Counted from the first letter of the stretch, positions 30,047 to 40,485 are shown. The stretch is DNA of 64,000 nt from Marinobacter excellens HL-55 (GCA_001314845.1 LJZQ01000007.1:62001-126000), one strand, 5' to 3'. Notes: generated by a model from the letters alone, not told the origin. Made by a program: numbers and translations.

Positions 30047-31186
30047 GTGTTGCTTCGCTCCGCGATATTAACGCTGGCCCTCATGATGGGGGCCTCGTTG
30101 GTTTATGCCGAACAGGAAGTGACGCCTGCCCAGGTAGAGGCGCTGAAAAAACGCATTGCCAGCATCGACAAATGGCTGGTCAGTGCCGAAAAAAACCGCA
30201 GTGACCTCGAAAAACAGCTGGTGGCGAACGAACGCAGGATCAGCGAACTGACCCGCGAACGCCGCAGCCTGCGCGTTCAGGCCGACGTACAGCAGCGGCG
30301 GCTGACTGAACTGCAAAAACAGGAAAACGAACTGGCGACTACCCTGGAAAAGCAGCGCGAAGGCCTGAAAAAACAGATTCGCGCCGCCTGGATGGAGGGG
30401 GACGCTCCCGCCCTGAAGATCCTGCTCAACGAAATCGAGCCGGGCATGATTGCCCGCACCATGACCTACTACGAATACCTGAGCCGGGATACCGTTACGC
30501 GCCTTGAAGCCTTTCAGGCCAGCCTCAGGGAGCTGAAGGCAGCCCGAGCGGAAGTTCAGGCCAGCCGGATTGAACTGGCTCAAACCGAAGCGAACCTGGA
30601 ACAGCGTCAGCAACAGCTGGCCGACAGCAGAAAAGAGCGCGAACAGACGCTGGCCGCACTGAACACTGATATACGTAACCGCCGCGGCGAACGTGAGGAT
30701 CTTGAGGCCAACCGGGAACGTCTGGAGCGGCTGCTTGAGGAAGTTCAGCAAGCCATCGCCAGCATACCGGCGCCCAATGAATCCAGGCCATTCAAATCTC
30801 TTCGCAACAGCCTGCCCTGGCCCGCCAAAGGCCGCGTCGTGAGCAACTACGGCGCTGCCTATGCCGATGGCAAGCTGCGCCGCAACGGCATCATCATGAA
30901 CACCCGGGAAGACGCCGAAGTCAAAGCCGTGCACTATGGCCGCGTGGTCTTTGCCAACTGGCTTCGCGGCTTTGGACTAATGACCATCATTGATCATGGC
31001 GATGGCTACCTCACACTTTATGGCCACAGCAGCAGTCTGTTTACCGAGCCCGGCGACTGGGTGGCAGCCGGCGAAACCGTGGCTCTGGCCGGTCGCACCG
31101 GCGGCACCGAAGACCCGGCCATCTATTTTGAGGTGCGCCAGAACGGCAAACCAGTCAATCCCCGCAACTGGCTTGGCAAACCCTGA
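30047..31186 (+). CDS. envC: EnvC-like murein hydrolase activator (degenerate LytM)
   Basis: A 379-aa periplasmic protein: signal peptide 1-21 (cleavage VYA-EQ), two long coiled-coil segments (about 25-115 and 160-240), and a C-terminal LytM domain (about 270-379). The LytM zinc ligands are lost: the place of the first His-x(3)-Asp reads RRNGIIMNT, and the HxH motif reads IYFEV. That is the state of EnvC, which activates amidases AmiA/AmiB at the septum instead of cutting murein. The start is GTG 30047; the signal peptide fits it. Confidence 0.9.
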   Translation: MLLRSAILTLALMMGASLVYAEQEVTPAQVEALKKRIASIDKWLVSAEKNRSDLEKQLVANERRISELTRERRSLRVQADVQQRRLTELQKQENELATTLEKQREGLKKQIRAAWMEGDAPALKILLNEIEPGMIARTMTYYEYLSRDTVTRLEAFQASLRELKAARAEVQASRIELAQTEANLEQRQQQLADSRKEREQTLAALNTDIRNRRGEREDLEANRERLERLLEEVQQAIASIPAPNESRPFKSLRNSLPWPAKGRVVSNYGAAYADGKLRRNGIIMNTREDAEVKAVHYGRVVFANWLRGFGLMTIIDHGDGYLTLYGHSSSLFTEPGDWVAAGETVALAGRTGGTEDPAIYFEVRQNGKPVNPRNWLGKP

Positions 31187-31274
31187 AGCAAAGGGCTGAC
31201 AAACGCTCTGTCGAGCGCCATACTGTCTCAAGCACCGGTCAGTCCAACTTGCGGAAACACAACAGGATATGTGA

Positions 31275-32669
31275 ATGAAACGGGTCAGAAGTACACTCCA
31301 GATCTCGCCACTGCGCTGCATTACTCTAGCCACCTGTTTCTTTGCCGCGTCGGGACTGGCACTGGCGCAAGACCAGGACGCCCAGACTCAACAGATTCTG
31401 GATGGCATCCAGAATGGCGAGCGCGTTCAGATCCAACTCCCTGACCCGGAAGAACAATTACCGCTGGACGAACTGAGAAAGTTCACCGAGGTCTTCAGTC
31501 GCATCAAAGCGGCCTACGTCGAAGAAGTATCGGACCGCAAACTGCTGGAGAGCGCCATCAAAGGCATGCTCTCGGATCTTGATCCCCACTCCACGTACCT
31601 GGCCCCAAAGGATTACGAGCAGCTTGAGGAAAGCACGTCTGGTGAATTTGGCGGCCTGGGCATCGAAGTCGGCATGGAAAATGGCTTCGTAAAGGTGATT
31701 GCACCGATTGATGACACTCCGGCCCAGAAAGCAGGCGTTCAGGCTGGCGACCTGATCATTAAACTGGGCGAAAAACCGGTCAAAGGAATGTCTCTTGAGG
31801 AAGCCGTCAAGCTCATGCGAGGCAAACCCGGTACGGTGCTTACACTCACGATCATGCGTGACGGCGAAAACGGCCCCATCGAGATTGACGTAACCCGGGA
31901 CGTAATCAAAGTCACCAGCATCAAATCCCGCATGATGGAAAACGGCTATGGCTACGTGCGCATCACTCAGTTCCAGGCTGAAACGGGCCGCCAGTTCCGG
32001 CAGGCGCTGAGTGGACTGGAAGAGGAATATGGCGGCGATCTGGACGGTCTGATCATTGATGTCCGCAACAACCCGGGTGGCGTTTTGCAAGCCGCAGTTG
32101 AAACCGCAGATGCACTGCTGGACGAAGGCTTGATTGTCTACACCGAAGGCCGGATTCAGAGCTCCCGCCTGCGATTCAGCGCCAAAGCCGGCGATGTAAT
32201 GGAAGGCACCCCCATTGTGGTTCTGATCAATGGCGGTTCTGCCTCAGCGTCGGAGATTCTGGCCGGTGCGCTGCAGGATCATGGTCGCGCCGTTATCATG
32301 GGCACCAAATCGTTCGGCAAAGGCAGCGTACAAACCGTTATTCCTCTGGACGAAACCCACGCCATCAAGATGACGACGGCTCGCTACTTCACGCCTGATG
32401 GCCGCTCCATCCAGGCGACCGGCATCAAACCCGACATCGTGGTACGTCCGGCCGAACTGACGGAACTGGACGGCCAGCCGTTCTTTACAGAGGCTGACCT
32501 CAGTGGCCACCTACAAGGTGATAACGAGCTAGATGACCGGACAGAACAGGACGATAACAGCGAAACCCAGGCCTCAGCCGCGGAACGCGATTATCAGCTG
32601 CGCTCTGCCCTGAATCTGCTTAAAGGCATGAACATTCTCAACCGCAGAGACCAGGGCAAGAATCAGTGA
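31275..32669 (+). CDS. C-terminal processing protease CtpA (S41)
   Basis: A 464-aa periplasmic S41 protease. Signal peptide 1-32 (ending GLALA), PDZ domain at about 110-195 (GGLGIEVGMENGFVKVIAPIDDTPAQKAGVQAGD), then the protease core. The Ser-Lys dyad is Ser324 in GGSASASEIL and Lys349 in KSFGKGSVQ, 25 residues apart as in CtpB. The acidic C-terminal tail is variable. Together with envC it suggests a cell-wall/division theme for the operon. Confidence 0.94.
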   Translation: MKRVRSTLQISPLRCITLATCFFAASGLALAQDQDAQTQQILDGIQNGERVQIQLPDPEEQLPLDELRKFTEVFSRIKAAYVEEVSDRKLLESAIKGMLSDLDPHSTYLAPKDYEQLEESTSGEFGGLGIEVGMENGFVKVIAPIDDTPAQKAGVQAGDLIIKLGEKPVKGMSLEEAVKLMRGKPGTVLTLTIMRDGENGPIEIDVTRDVIKVTSIKSRMMENGYGYVRITQFQAETGRQFRQALSGLEEEYGGDLDGLIIDVRNNPGGVLQAAVETADALLDEGLIVYTEGRIQSSRLRFSAKAGDVMEGTPIVVLINGGSASASEILAGALQDHGRAVIMGTKSFGKGSVQTVIPLDETHAIKMTTARYFTPDGRSIQATGIKPDIVVRPAELTELDGQPFFTEADLSGHLQGDNELDDRTEQDDNSETQASAAERDYQLRSALNLLKGMNILNRRDQGKNQ

Positions 32670-33484
32670 GACTTTTCAGAACATTCGCGCTGCTGGCTGG
32701 CGTTATAGCCAGCCCGGTGGCGCTTTCTGCCTCGTCGGGCAACGAACAGTTTCCACCGACCATTGCCATCATCATTGATGACATGGGCCACAATGTTCAT
32801 GAGGGGCGACGGTTGGCTCAGATCGACCAACCACTGACGCTGGCGTTTTTACCGTTTCTGAAAAACACCGTTCCGCTGGCCAAACTGGCCCATCAGCAGA
32901 ACAAGGAAATCATGCTTCACGCGCCCATGGCCAACACCCGTAACTTTGGGTTGGGTCCGGGCGGGCTGACGCCGGACATGGACGAAATCACGCTGACCAG
33001 GACACTTCGGCGATCCCTGCAGTCGATCCCACACGTCAGTGGCGTCAACAATCACATGGGCAGTCTGCTCACGCAGCAGCTCCAGCCCATGGACTGGGTA
33101 ATGAAGGAGCTGAACCGCTACCCGGTCTACTTTGTTGACAGTCGTACCATTGCGACCTCGATTGCCGGCAGTGTCGCTGATGCTTATCAGATCCCAAGCC
33201 TGACGCGCGACGTATTTCTGGATCACGAGCAAACCGAAGAGTTTGTGGACCAGCAATTCAAGCTGCTGATCAAAACCGCCAAAGAAAATGGCACGGCCAT
33301 CGGCATTGGCCACCCGCACAAAGTCACCGTGGACTACCTTGAAAAGCATTTGCCAGCACTGGATGAACATGGTATCGCTGTCGCCACCATCAGCGGTATC
33401 TGGGCTATGCGTAACGGTAATGTGGAAATGTTTGCGGAAGACGAAAAGCAGGCCATTCGGCCTGCTTTTGCAAGAGGCAATTAA
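32666..33484 (+). CDS. Divergent polysaccharide deacetylase family protein (YibQ)
   Basis: A 272-aa exported protein with signal peptide 1-22 and a DUF610/PF04748 domain beginning [20 protein letters not shown]. Asp-Asp and His residues in [16 protein letters not shown] and NNHMGS lie where NodB-type enzymes bind metal. The substrate is unknown. GTG 32666 overlaps the ctpA stop by four bases; the 3' end overlaps hisF convergently by four bases. The envC-ctpA-yibQ order is common next to gpmI. Confidence 0.9.
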   Translation: MRLFRTFALLAGVIASPVALSASSGNEQFPPTIAIIIDDMGHNVHEGRRLAQIDQPLTLAFLPFLKNTVPLAKLAHQQNKEIMLHAPMANTRNFGLGPGGLTPDMDEITLTRTLRRSLQSIPHVSGVNNHMGSLLTQQLQPMDWVMKELNRYPVYFVDSRTIATSIAGSVADAYQIPSLTRDVFLDHEQTEEFVDQQFKLLIKTAKENGTAIGIGHPHKVTVDYLEKHLPALDEHGIAVATISGIWAMRNGNVEMFAEDEKQAIRPAFARGN

Positions 33485-34254
33485 TCGCGGACTTCAATGC
33501 CTTGGGCCTTCATAAAAGCCTTGGCTTCAGGGATAGTGTGCTGGCCAAAGTGGAAAATAGACGCTGCCAGCACGGCATCAGCTCCGCCTTGAGTGACACC
33601 ATCTGCCAGGTGTTGGAGCTCGCCAACTCCACCTGAAGCAATTACCGGTACTACCACCGCATCGCTGATGGCGCGAGTAAGCCCCAGGTCGAAGCCAATC
33701 TTGGTGCCGTCGCGATCCATGCTGGTGAGCAGGAGCTCCCCTGCCCCCATTGCGACCATTTTACGAGCCCACTCAACCGCATCCAATCCGGTCGGCTTGC
33801 GGCCGCCGTGGGTGAAGATTTCCCAGCGGGGCTCTTCACCTTCAGCGCTCACTCGCTTGGCATCAATAGCCACCACAATGCATTGCCGGCCAAAACGCTC
33901 TGCCGCTTCACGGACAAACTCAGGATTGAACACCGCCGCCGTGTTGATGGAGACCTTGTCAGCACCAGCATTCAACAACTTGCGGATGTCGTCTACCGTG
34001 CGCACACCACCGCCGACAGTCAGCGGAATGAACACTTCTGCCGCCATGCGCTCGACGGTTTCGTAGGTGGTGTCGCGGCTTTCACTACTGGCAGTAATGT
34101 CCAGGAAGGTGATTTCGTCGGCACCCTGTTCGTTGTAACGACGTGCGACTTCTACCGGGTCGCCCGCATCCCGGATATCCACAAAATTGACACCTTTGAC
34201 CACGCGGCCTTTGTCGACGTCGAGGCAGGGAATAATGCGTTTTGCCAGTGCCAT
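33481..34254 (-). CDS. hisF: Imidazole glycerol phosphate synthase cyclase subunit HisF
   Basis: A 257-aa (beta-alpha)8 barrel that makes IGP and AICAR with ammonia from HisH. N-terminal [19 protein letters not shown] holds the first catalytic Asp. [10 protein letters not shown] contains the second, and VIASGGVG the phosphate site. It is last in the hisB-hisH-hisA-hisF set, ten bases after hisA. Confidence 0.97.
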   Translation of the reverse strand: MALAKRIIPCLDVDKGRVVKGVNFVDIRDAGDPVEVARRYNEQGADEITFLDITASSESRDTTYETVERMAAEVFIPLTVGGGVRTVDDIRKLLNAGADKVSINTAAVFNPEFVREAAERFGRQCIVVAIDAKRVSAEGEEPRWEIFTHGGRKPTGLDAVEWARKMVAMGAGELLLTSMDRDGTKIGFDLGLTRAISDAVVVPVIASGGVGELQHLADGVTQGGADAVLAASIFHFGQHTIPEAKAFMKAQGIEVRD

Positions 34255-34264
34255 GGTGAACCCC

Positions 34265-35002
34265 TTATTTTCTCAGGCTGTCGCAGAAAGCCTGAGCTTC
34301 AGCAACGTCCAGGGTGCCCTCATAAATGGCACGGCCGGTGATGGCACCGATCACGCCTTTGTCTGCTACGGTCGCCAGGCGCTTAAGGTCGTCCATGTTG
34401 GTGACGCCGCCAGAGGCGATTACGGGGATACCGCCCTCTTCCGCCAGCTTGGCGGTGGCTTCCACGTTCACGCCCTGCATCATGCCGTCACGGGCGATGT
34501 CGGTGTAAACAATGGAAGACACGCCGTCGTTGGCGAAGCGTTTGGCCAGGTCTACCGCCATCACTTCGGAGACTTCGGCCCAGCCATCGGTGGCCACGCG
34601 GCCGTCTTTAGCGTCAAGCCCGACGATGATGTGGCCAGGAAACTGTTTACACATTTCTGTGACGAATTCAGGCTCTTTAACGGCTTTGGTGCCGATGATG
34701 ACCCACTGCACGCCGGCCTTGAGGTAGGTTTCAATAATTTCCGCAGAGCGGATGCCGCCGCCAATCTGGATGGGCAAATTGGGGTATTTCACGGCAATGG
34801 CTTTAACAATTTCACCGTTGACCGGCTCGCCGGCAAAGGCGCCGTTGAGGTCGACCAGGTGCAGGCGGCGGGCGCCGGCGTTGACCCACTTGGTGGCCAT
34901 GTCTACGGGATCGTCACCGAATACGGTGGAGTCTTCCATGCGGCCCTGGCGCAGTCTTACGCATTTGCCGTCTTTCAGGTCGATAGCGGGGATGATGAGC
35001 AT
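34265..35002 (-). CDS. hisA: ProFAR isomerase HisA
   Basis: A 245-aa barrel enzyme that isomerises the aminoaldose Pro[23 protein letters not shown] contains the catalytic Asp near residue 8; the second is in [13 protein letters not shown] 35002 has AGGAAG seven bases upstream. The frame is open for 50 more codons to 35152, but that extension reads through the structured repeat B and has no family similarity, so annotators could easily overextend this gene. Confidence 0.96.
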   Translation of the reverse strand: MLIIPAIDLKDGKCVRLRQGRMEDSTVFGDDPVDMATKWVNAGARRLHLVDLNGAFAGEPVNGEIVKAIAVKYPNLPIQIGGGIRSAEIIETYLKAGVQWVIIGTKAVKEPEFVTEMCKQFPGHIIVGLDAKDGRVATDGWAEVSEVMAVDLAKRFANDGVSSIVYTDIARDGMMQGVNVEATAKLAEEGGIPVIASGGVTNMDDLKRLATVADKGVIGAITGRAIYEGTLDVAEAQAFCDSLRK

Positions 35003-35048
35003 TTCGTTCTTCCTATTCAGAAAGTCGGGCAAGGAGTTTGGCGCTCGC

Positions 35049-35160
35049 CCACTGCTACGGGGAGAGCTTTCCGGGACACGCTGTGAATACGTCCGTGTAC
35101 GCTTGACTGCAGCATCCATGCTGCAGACAGTCCCGGAAAGCTCTCCCCGCATCAGCGGGC
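35049..35160 (-). repeat. Structured interspersed repeat, copy B (between hisH and hisA)
   Basis: A perfect 19-bp inverted repeat, GGGGAGAGCTTTCCGGGAC at 35059-35077 with its complement at 35130-35148. Inside are a 9-bp hairpin CTGCAGCAT-CC-ATGCTGCAG (35107-35126) and the 28-base block 35076-35103, identical on the minus strand to 6435-6462 of copy A. Weaker pairing extends outward (CCCCGCATCAGCGGG side). It lies in the 207-bp hisH-hisA gap and reads in the his transcription direction. Confidence 0.88.
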
Positions 35161-35209
35161 TACATCTCGCTTGCCCGCCAACAATATGGGCTTGAGTGCG
35201 GAAAACGCC

Positions 35210-35851
35210 TCAGCTTTTGCCAGTCCAGTTCGTAAAGTTTTCCAACAGCTGCAGGCCTGCCCGGGCGCTTTTCTCCGGGTGGAACTGCACTGCAAATATG
35301 TTGTCTCTCGCCACCGCCGCCGCCAGGTCGTAACCATAGCGCGCGCGGCCAGCCATGTTGGCGTTGCCTTCGGCTTCGGCGTAGTAGCTATGTACAAAGT
35401 AGAAGCGGTCGCCGTCCGGGATGTTGTGCCAGAGCGGGTGCTCTAAGGTGTGGTAGACCTGATTCCAGCCCATGTGGGGCACTTTCAGGCGTTCGTCGTT
35501 TTCGGTGAGGTTGTCACCGAAGTAGCGGACTTCAGACGGGAAAAGTCCGATGCCTTCCACACCGCCGTTTTCTTCGCTGCGAGCCATCAGGGCCTGCATG
35601 CCGACGCAGATGCCGAGGAACGGGCGGTCCCGGGAGACTTCTTTAACAAGCTCAACCACACCCAAACGTTGCATTTCGGCCATGCAGTCACGGATGGCGC
35701 CAACGCCGGGTAGGATAACCCGGTCGGCTTCGCGGATTTTGGCGGCATCGTCTGTGACCAGTACGGTGCAGTCCGGGGCCACGTGTTCTACAGCTTTGCG
35801 GGCTGAATGAAGGTTGCCCATGCCGTAGTCAATGATGGCGACGGTCTTCAT
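35210..35851 (-). CDS. hisH: Imidazole glycerol phosphate synthase glutaminase HisH
   Basis: A 213-aa class I glutamine amidotransferase feeding ammonia to HisF. The nucleophile lies in [11 protein letters not shown]. The His-Glu pair is in AVQFHPEKS. The oxyanion-hole region VILPGVGAI is present. Unusually for tight his operons, 207 bp containing the structured repeat B separate it from hisA. Confidence 0.97.
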   Translation of the reverse strand: MKTVAIIDYGMGNLHSARKAVEHVAPDCTVLVTDDAAKIREADRVILPGVGAIRDCMAEMQRLGVVELVKEVSRDRPFLGICVGMQALMARSEENGGVEGIGLFPSEVRYFGDNLTENDERLKVPHMGWNQVYHTLEHPLWHNIPDGDRFYFVHSYYAEAEGNANMAGRARYGYDLAAAVARDNIFAVQFHPEKSARAGLQLLENFTNWTGKS

Positions 35852-35878
35852 GGTGTGTCTGTTCCTTACGATGACCGA

Positions 35879-36472
35879 TTACAGGGAGCCTTTGGTGGAC
35901 GGGGTGATGCCCGCCATGCGCTCGTCCATTTCAATCGCCATGCGCAGTGCGCGGCCGAAGGCTTTGAACACGGTTTCGATCTGGTGATGGGTGTTCTTGC
36001 CCTTCAGGTTGTCGATGTGCAGGGTCACCAAGGAATGGTTGACGAAGCCCTGGAAGAACTCTGCAAACAGGTCTACGTCAAAGCCACCCACGCTGGCGCG
36101 GGTGTAGGGTACATCCATAAGCAAACCTGGACGGCCCGAGAGGTCGATGACCACTCGGGATAACGCTTCGTCCAGAGGCACGTAGGCATGGCCGTAACGA
36201 CGAATGCCTTTTTTGTCGCCAACAGCTTGTTTGAAAGCCTGACCAAGGGTAATGCCGACGTCTTCCACGGTGTGGTGGTCGTCGATGTGCAGATCGCCCT
36301 TGCAGGTGATGTCCAGGTCCACCAGTCCGTGGCGGGCAATCTGATCCATCATGTGCTCAAGGAAAGGCACACCGGTGTCAAAGTTGGCTTTACCGGTGCC
36401 GTCGAGATTAATCTCGACAGTAATCTGGGTTTCAAGGGTATTGCGCTCTACCCGTGCCTTGCGTTCGGCCAT
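35879..36472 (-). CDS. hisB: Imidazoleglycerol-phosphate dehydratase HisB
   Basis: A 197-aa monofunctional dehydratase of histidine synthesis, without the N-terminal phosphatase of the E. coli bifunctional HisB. Metal motifs are [18 protein letters not shown] and [16 protein letters not shown], repeated in the second half as [16 protein letters not shown]. It is first in the hisBHAF cluster, 27 bases before hisH. Confidence 0.97.
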   Translation of the reverse strand: MAERKARVERNTLETQITVEINLDGTGKANFDTGVPFLEHMMDQIARHGLVDLDITCKGDLHIDDHHTVEDVGITLGQAFKQAVGDKKGIRRYGHAYVPLDEALSRVVIDLSGRPGLLMDVPYTRASVGGFDVDLFAEFFQGFVNHSLVTLHIDNLKGKNTHHQIETVFKAFGRALRMAIEMDERMAGITPSTKGSL

Positions 36473-36578
36473 GGAGACTCCGTCTAGAAAACAGGCTTGC
36501 TACTGTGAAAGTTCAATCAGCAGATTATACCCGTTAACACAGCCGGAGTCCCGCAACCGCGTCAATCGCCCTGATAGC

Positions 36579-37040
36579 TCAGAACGCCTTCTTCAGGTTA
36601 GCCATATAGGTGTCTACAAGGCTGTTGAACTCGTGCTTGATCACCGGGCTGATGGCCAGTTTTAGCAGGCTGGGCAGGGGTACGGTCAGCTGGGCGCTGG
36701 TCTGGAAGCGTACTTTAGTTGAATTGTCGCCATTAGCTGTGAGCGTCCAGGCACCGCTGACCACGCCGTTACCCTCGCCTTTAACAGGCTCCCAGGCGAT
36801 TTTTCCGTTGGCTTTATCGGCATGATAGGTGCAGGCATAGACGGACTGGATGGCGTGTTTATCGACACCCACTTTTTCCATTTCCCAGCGGTAGGCGTTG
36901 CCACCGAGGTCAATCAGTTTGTCTACTTTCGGGAAGTGGCTGGCAGATTTGGGAACATCTGCCAACAGATCGAATACTTCGTCATAGCCTGCCGGAATTT
37001 CCAGATCCCGGTTCAGCTCAATCGATACGGTAATGGCCAC
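36579..37040 (-). CDS. SRPBCC (START-like) family protein
   Basis: A 153-aa polyketide cyclase/START-like protein with the pattern PAGYDEVFDLLADVPKSASHFPKVDKL, RWEMEKVG and a C-terminal amphipathic helix. Such proteins bind hydrophobic ligands; no ligand can be assigned. GTG 37040 has AAGGAG seven bases upstream, whereas the open frame to 37145 has none. It is divergent from the AsmA-like gene. Confidence 0.85.
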   Translation of the reverse strand: MAITVSIELNRDLEIPAGYDEVFDLLADVPKSASHFPKVDKLIDLGGNAYRWEMEKVGVDKHAIQSVYACTYHADKANGKIAWEPVKGEGNGVVSGAWTLTANGDNSTKVRFQTSAQLTVPLPSLLKLAISPVIKHEFNSLVDTYMANLKKAF

Positions 37041-37237
37041 AGCCGACTCCTTTTTATGCTTATTTGTGCAAGCCAGAATGGTTGCTCTGGCTCTTGGACG
37101 GGATGTATTTTGACCCAAGACTACGGCATTGTCATATTCCTGCACTGTTAATTTAGTAACCCTGCGTTATCCTTTGGGTTATTCGTTCGTATCAAGTCAG
37201 GCTCCACGCCCTGCCGGAAAGACAAGGAACTCGCATC

Positions 37238-39424
37238 ATGAAAGTTATCCGCTACGCGCTGTACGCCGTGATCGCCGTGATTATATTGGTTGTCGCAGCT
37301 GTATCTATTGCCGTTGCCGTTATCAATCCGAATGACTATAAACCTCAGATTGAGGCCGCGGTTGAGAAACATACCAACCTGGATCTCGTCCTTGAGGGCG
37401 ACATTGGCTGGTCTTTTATTCCTCTGGGCCTGGAACTGAATGATGTCGAAGCTACTCTGGAAGGTGACCGTCTGGTTGCTCTGGAGCGCCTGGTCGCCCA
37501 GATCGATTTCTGGTCGCTGATTGCCATGGCTCCCCGAGTGAACACCTTCCTGCTGGATGGTCTGGATACGCGACTGGAAGTGAACGAGCAAGGCGAAGGC
37601 AACTGGACACGGATCATGCCCGAAGGCGAGCCTGCGGAAACCGCTGAACAGGCCGCCACCGAGCCGACACAAACCGCAGAAGACGCAGGCACCGGCGACA
37701 TGCTTGATTTCAATGTCGAGAACGTCGAAATCACCAACGCCCGTGTTCACTATAGCGACCTGAGCACCGGGCAATCGGTGGTGCTGGAAGATTTCACGGT
37801 GTCCGCCAGCGACATTACCCTGGGCTCCGAATTCCCGCTCGACATTCGTTTCAAGGTTGAAACGACTCAGCCCCAGTTCGAGGTTGATGGCCGCATCAGT
37901 GCACGCCTTAACGCCAACCAGGCCCTGAACGAGTTTGCCATGTCCAGCCTGAAGGCGGTCTTCGACATGAGCGGCGAACCGTTCGGTGGCGAATCCGTGA
38001 CCGCCGAAGTGGGCGGTTCGCTGGTGGCCAACCTAGAGGAGGAAACCGCGTCACTGAGCGACTTTACCGCTTCCTTAGCCAACCTCAGACTTAGCACCGA
38101 ATTGAACGTAAAGGGCTTTGGAGCAACACCCGCCATTGACGGCCGCCTGGAAATTTCCCCCTTCTCGCTCAAGCAGTTGCTGAGCAACCTGGGCCAGCCT
38201 GCCATCGAAACCGACGACCCGGACGTGCTCAAAGCGATCGCCCTGTCGACCAATCTCGGCGGCCAACCGGGCACCGTTGCCCTGAGCGACCTGAACATCA
38301 CGCTGGACGACACCACTTTTAATGGTGGCGGCAGCTACAACCTGACCAACGGCGGGCTGACGTTCAACCTTCAGGGCGACAAAATCAATGCCGACCGCTA
38401 TCTCCCCCCAACTTCTGAAACTGATGCCGATGAAGGTCAGACCACCCCTCAGCAAACCGCAGAGGCGGGTCCGGAAACCGACCTGCTGCCACTGGAAACC
38501 ATCCGTGACCTGCTGCTGGACATCGACTTTGGCCTGGGCGAACTGATCATCAGCAAGCTGACCATTAACGAAATCAAAGCCAGCACTACCGCAAAAGACG
38601 GCGTGCTGAAGGTGGACGAATTCAGCGGCAAACTTTACGAGGGTTCTTTTGCGGCCAACGTGACGTTGGATGCCAGATCTGACAATCCACAATGGACCAT
38701 CAGCAAAGACATCAGCAATATTCAGACATTACCCCTGCTGACAGATCTGGCCGAAGTAGACATGCTGTCAGGGGCGGCCAACATGGACGTGAGCGTTAAC
38801 TCCACTGGCAACCGCCTATCTGACCTGCGCAACAACGCCAAAGGCGAAATCAACTTCAATCTGGCCGAGGGTCTTATCCGCAACATGAACCTGACCCGAA
38901 TGGCTTGCCAAGGCATTGCACTGGTTAACCAGGACACGCTGAGCGCAACAGATTGGGGCACCCACACACCATTTAACGATATGCGCGGCACCCTCAAAAT
39001 TGACGGTAACACCCTGAACAATACCGACCTGGTAGCCGCCTTGGCAGGTATGCGTCTGGAAGGCAACGGCACCGTCGACCTGGCAAAAACGATACTTGAT
39101 TACGAACTGGGCCTGCGAGTGGTTGGCGAAATCCATCGCGATAACGCCTGCCGGGTGACCGAGTACGTTGAGAACGTAGTCATTCCGGTAGAGTGCCGGG
39201 GCAATTTTTCCGAGGACCCCGCAGGGCTGTGCTCTTTTGATGGCTCGCGTTTCCGTGACACCCTGAAAGACATCGCCGCTAACGCTGCCCGAGCTAAAGT
39301 TCGGGAAGAAACCGACAGAGCCAAACAGCGCGCTGAGGAACGGGCCCGCGAAGAAATCGACAAGCGCCTCGGTGAAGAAGGCGAAAGCATTCGAGACGCC
39401 GTACGGGGGCTATTCAACCGATGA
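37238..39424 (+). CDS. AsmA-family protein
   Basis: A 728-aa inner-membrane-anchored periplasmic protein: one N-terminal helix (about 5-29), then an AsmA domain starting VINPNDYKPQIEAAVEKHTNLDLVLEGDIGW. The C-terminal AsmA_2 region has MSGAANMDVSVNSTGN style repeats and FNDMRGTLKIDGNTLNNTDL. AsmA-like proteins resemble bridge-like lipid transfer proteins and affect outer-membrane lipid balance. The Lys/Glu-rich tail (about 685-728) is a charged coiled coil. mutY overlaps its stop by four bases. Confidence 0.9.
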   Translation: MKVIRYALYAVIAVIILVVAAVSIAVAVINPNDYKPQIEAAVEKHTNLDLVLEGDIGWSFIPLGLELNDVEATLEGDRLVALERLVAQIDFWSLIAMAPRVNTFLLDGLDTRLEVNEQGEGNWTRIMPEGEPAETAEQAATEPTQTAEDAGTGDMLDFNVENVEITNARVHYSDLSTGQSVVLEDFTVSASDITLGSEFPLDIRFKVETTQPQFEVDGRISARLNANQALNEFAMSSLKAVFDMSGEPFGGESVTAEVGGSLVANLEEETASLSDFTASLANLRLSTELNVKGFGATPAIDGRLEISPFSLKQLLSNLGQPAIETDDPDVLKAIALSTNLGGQPGTVALSDLNITLDDTTFNGGGSYNLTNGGLTFNLQGDKINADRYLPPTSETDADEGQTTPQQTAEAGPETDLLPLETIRDLLLDIDFGLGELIISKLTINEIKASTTAKDGVLKVDEFSGKLYEGSFAANVTLDARSDNPQWTISKDISNIQTLPLLTDLAEVDMLSGAANMDVSVNSTGNRLSDLRNNAKGEINFNLAEGLIRNMNLTRMACQGIALVNQDTLSATDWGTHTPFNDMRGTLKIDGNTLNNTDLVAALAGMRLEGNGTVDLAKTILDYELGLRVVGEIHRDNACRVTEYVENVVIPVECRGNFSEDPAGLCSFDGSRFRDTLKDIAANAARAKVREETDRAKQRAEERAREEIDKRLGEEGESIRDAVRGLFNR

Positions 39425-40485
39425 GCGATCGGTTTGCTGACCGGCTACTGGCCTGGTACGACCAACACGGCAGGCACAACCTGCCGTGGCATCATAACCG
39501 GAACGCCTACCGGGTCTGGGTCTCTGAGATCATGCTTCAGCAGACCCAGGTCACCACGGTGATTCCCTACTTCGAAGCCTTTATGGCAACCTTTCCGGAT
39601 GTCCAGACACTGGCCCAGGCACCGGAAGACGATGTGCTCAGTCACTGGTCCGGCCTGGGCTATTACGCCCGTGCCCGCAACCTGCACAAGGCCGCAAAAC
39701 AAGTTGTCGAGGCACACCAGGGCGAGTTTCCCTGCGATCAGGAACAACTCGAATCCCTGACCGGCATTGGCCGATCAACCGCTGCAGCCATTATTGCCCA
39801 GGCATTTGAGCAGCGGGCGACGATTCTGGATGGCAATGTAAAACGGGTACTGGCCCGCTATCACGCCGTTCCGGGCTGGCCCGGACAAACCTCGGTCCTG
39901 AGTGCACTCTGGGAACACGCCGAAGCCCATACGCCCGATGACCGGGCCAGAGACTACACCCAGGCCATCATGGACCTGGGCGCCATGGTGTGCACCCGCA
40001 GCAAACCCAAGTGCGAGACCTGCCCGCTAAGCACCGATTGCCAGGCCTACGCAAACTCTGAAACCCAGCTATATCCGGGATCAAAACCGAAAAAAGCCAA
40101 GCCAGAAAAAACCACCTGGATGCTGATACTGGAAGACGCAGAAGGCCGGATATTGCTGGAGCGCAGACCCCCCAGTGGCATCTGGGGCGGCCTCTGGAGC
40201 CTGCCGGAACTGGACCCGGCCTATGGCAGTGAAGAGCTGCAGGATGCCTGTGAAAGAGAGCTTGGCATCGCCTGTAGCAACCCGGACCTGATCAGCGGTT
40301 TTCGCCACACCTTCAGCCACTACCACCTGCACATACAGCCCGCTCGATTACCGGTTATCAGAAGCACACAAATAGCAGACACCGACAGATTGCGCTGGTT
40401 GCACCGCGACGAGGCCCTGACTCTGGGACTGCCGGCTCCCATTCGCACCCTACTGACCGGACCGGAGCAGACTGCCCTGCTCTGA
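39421..40485 (+). CDS. mutY: Adenine DNA glycosylase MutY
   Basis: A 354-aa base-excision repair enzyme removing A opposite 8-oxoG. Catalytic Glu36 is in WVSEIMLQQTQV. The helix-hairpin-helix LTGIGRSTAAAI leads to the catalytic Asp in ILDGNVKRVLAR. The [4Fe-4S] cysteines are in CTRSKPKCETCPLSTDC, and a NUDIX-like 8-oxoG domain occupies about 230-350. The asmA-mutY-yggX order is a common gammaproteobacterial arrangement; the Fe-S cluster links it to the YggX gene downstream. Confidence 0.96.
   Translation: MSDRFADRLLAWYDQHGRHNLPWHHNRNAYRVWVSEIMLQQTQVTTVIPYFEAFMATFPDVQTLAQAPEDDVLSHWSGLGYYARARNLHKAAKQVVEAHQGEFPCDQEQLESLTGIGRSTAAAIIAQAFEQRATILDGNVKRVLARYHAVPGWPGQTSVLSALWEHAEAHTPDDRARDYTQAIMDLGAMVCTRSKPKCETCPLSTDCQAYANSETQLYPGSKPKKAKPEKTTWMLILEDAEGRILLERRPPSGIWGGLWSLPELDPAYGSEELQDACERELGIACSNPDLISGFRHTFSHYHLHIQPARLPVIRSTQIADTDRLRWLHRDEALTLGLPAPIRTLLTGPEQTALL

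Noticed and set aside
34187..35086. A 299-codon plus-strand frame across hisF and hisA
   Set aside because: Mirror of hisA codon structure; Val/Gly/Asp-rich sequence typical of antisense frames in GC-rich DNA.
35003..35152. N-terminal extension of hisA by 50 codons
   Set aside because: It reads through the inverted repeat, and ATG 35002 with AGGAAG matches the HisA family start.
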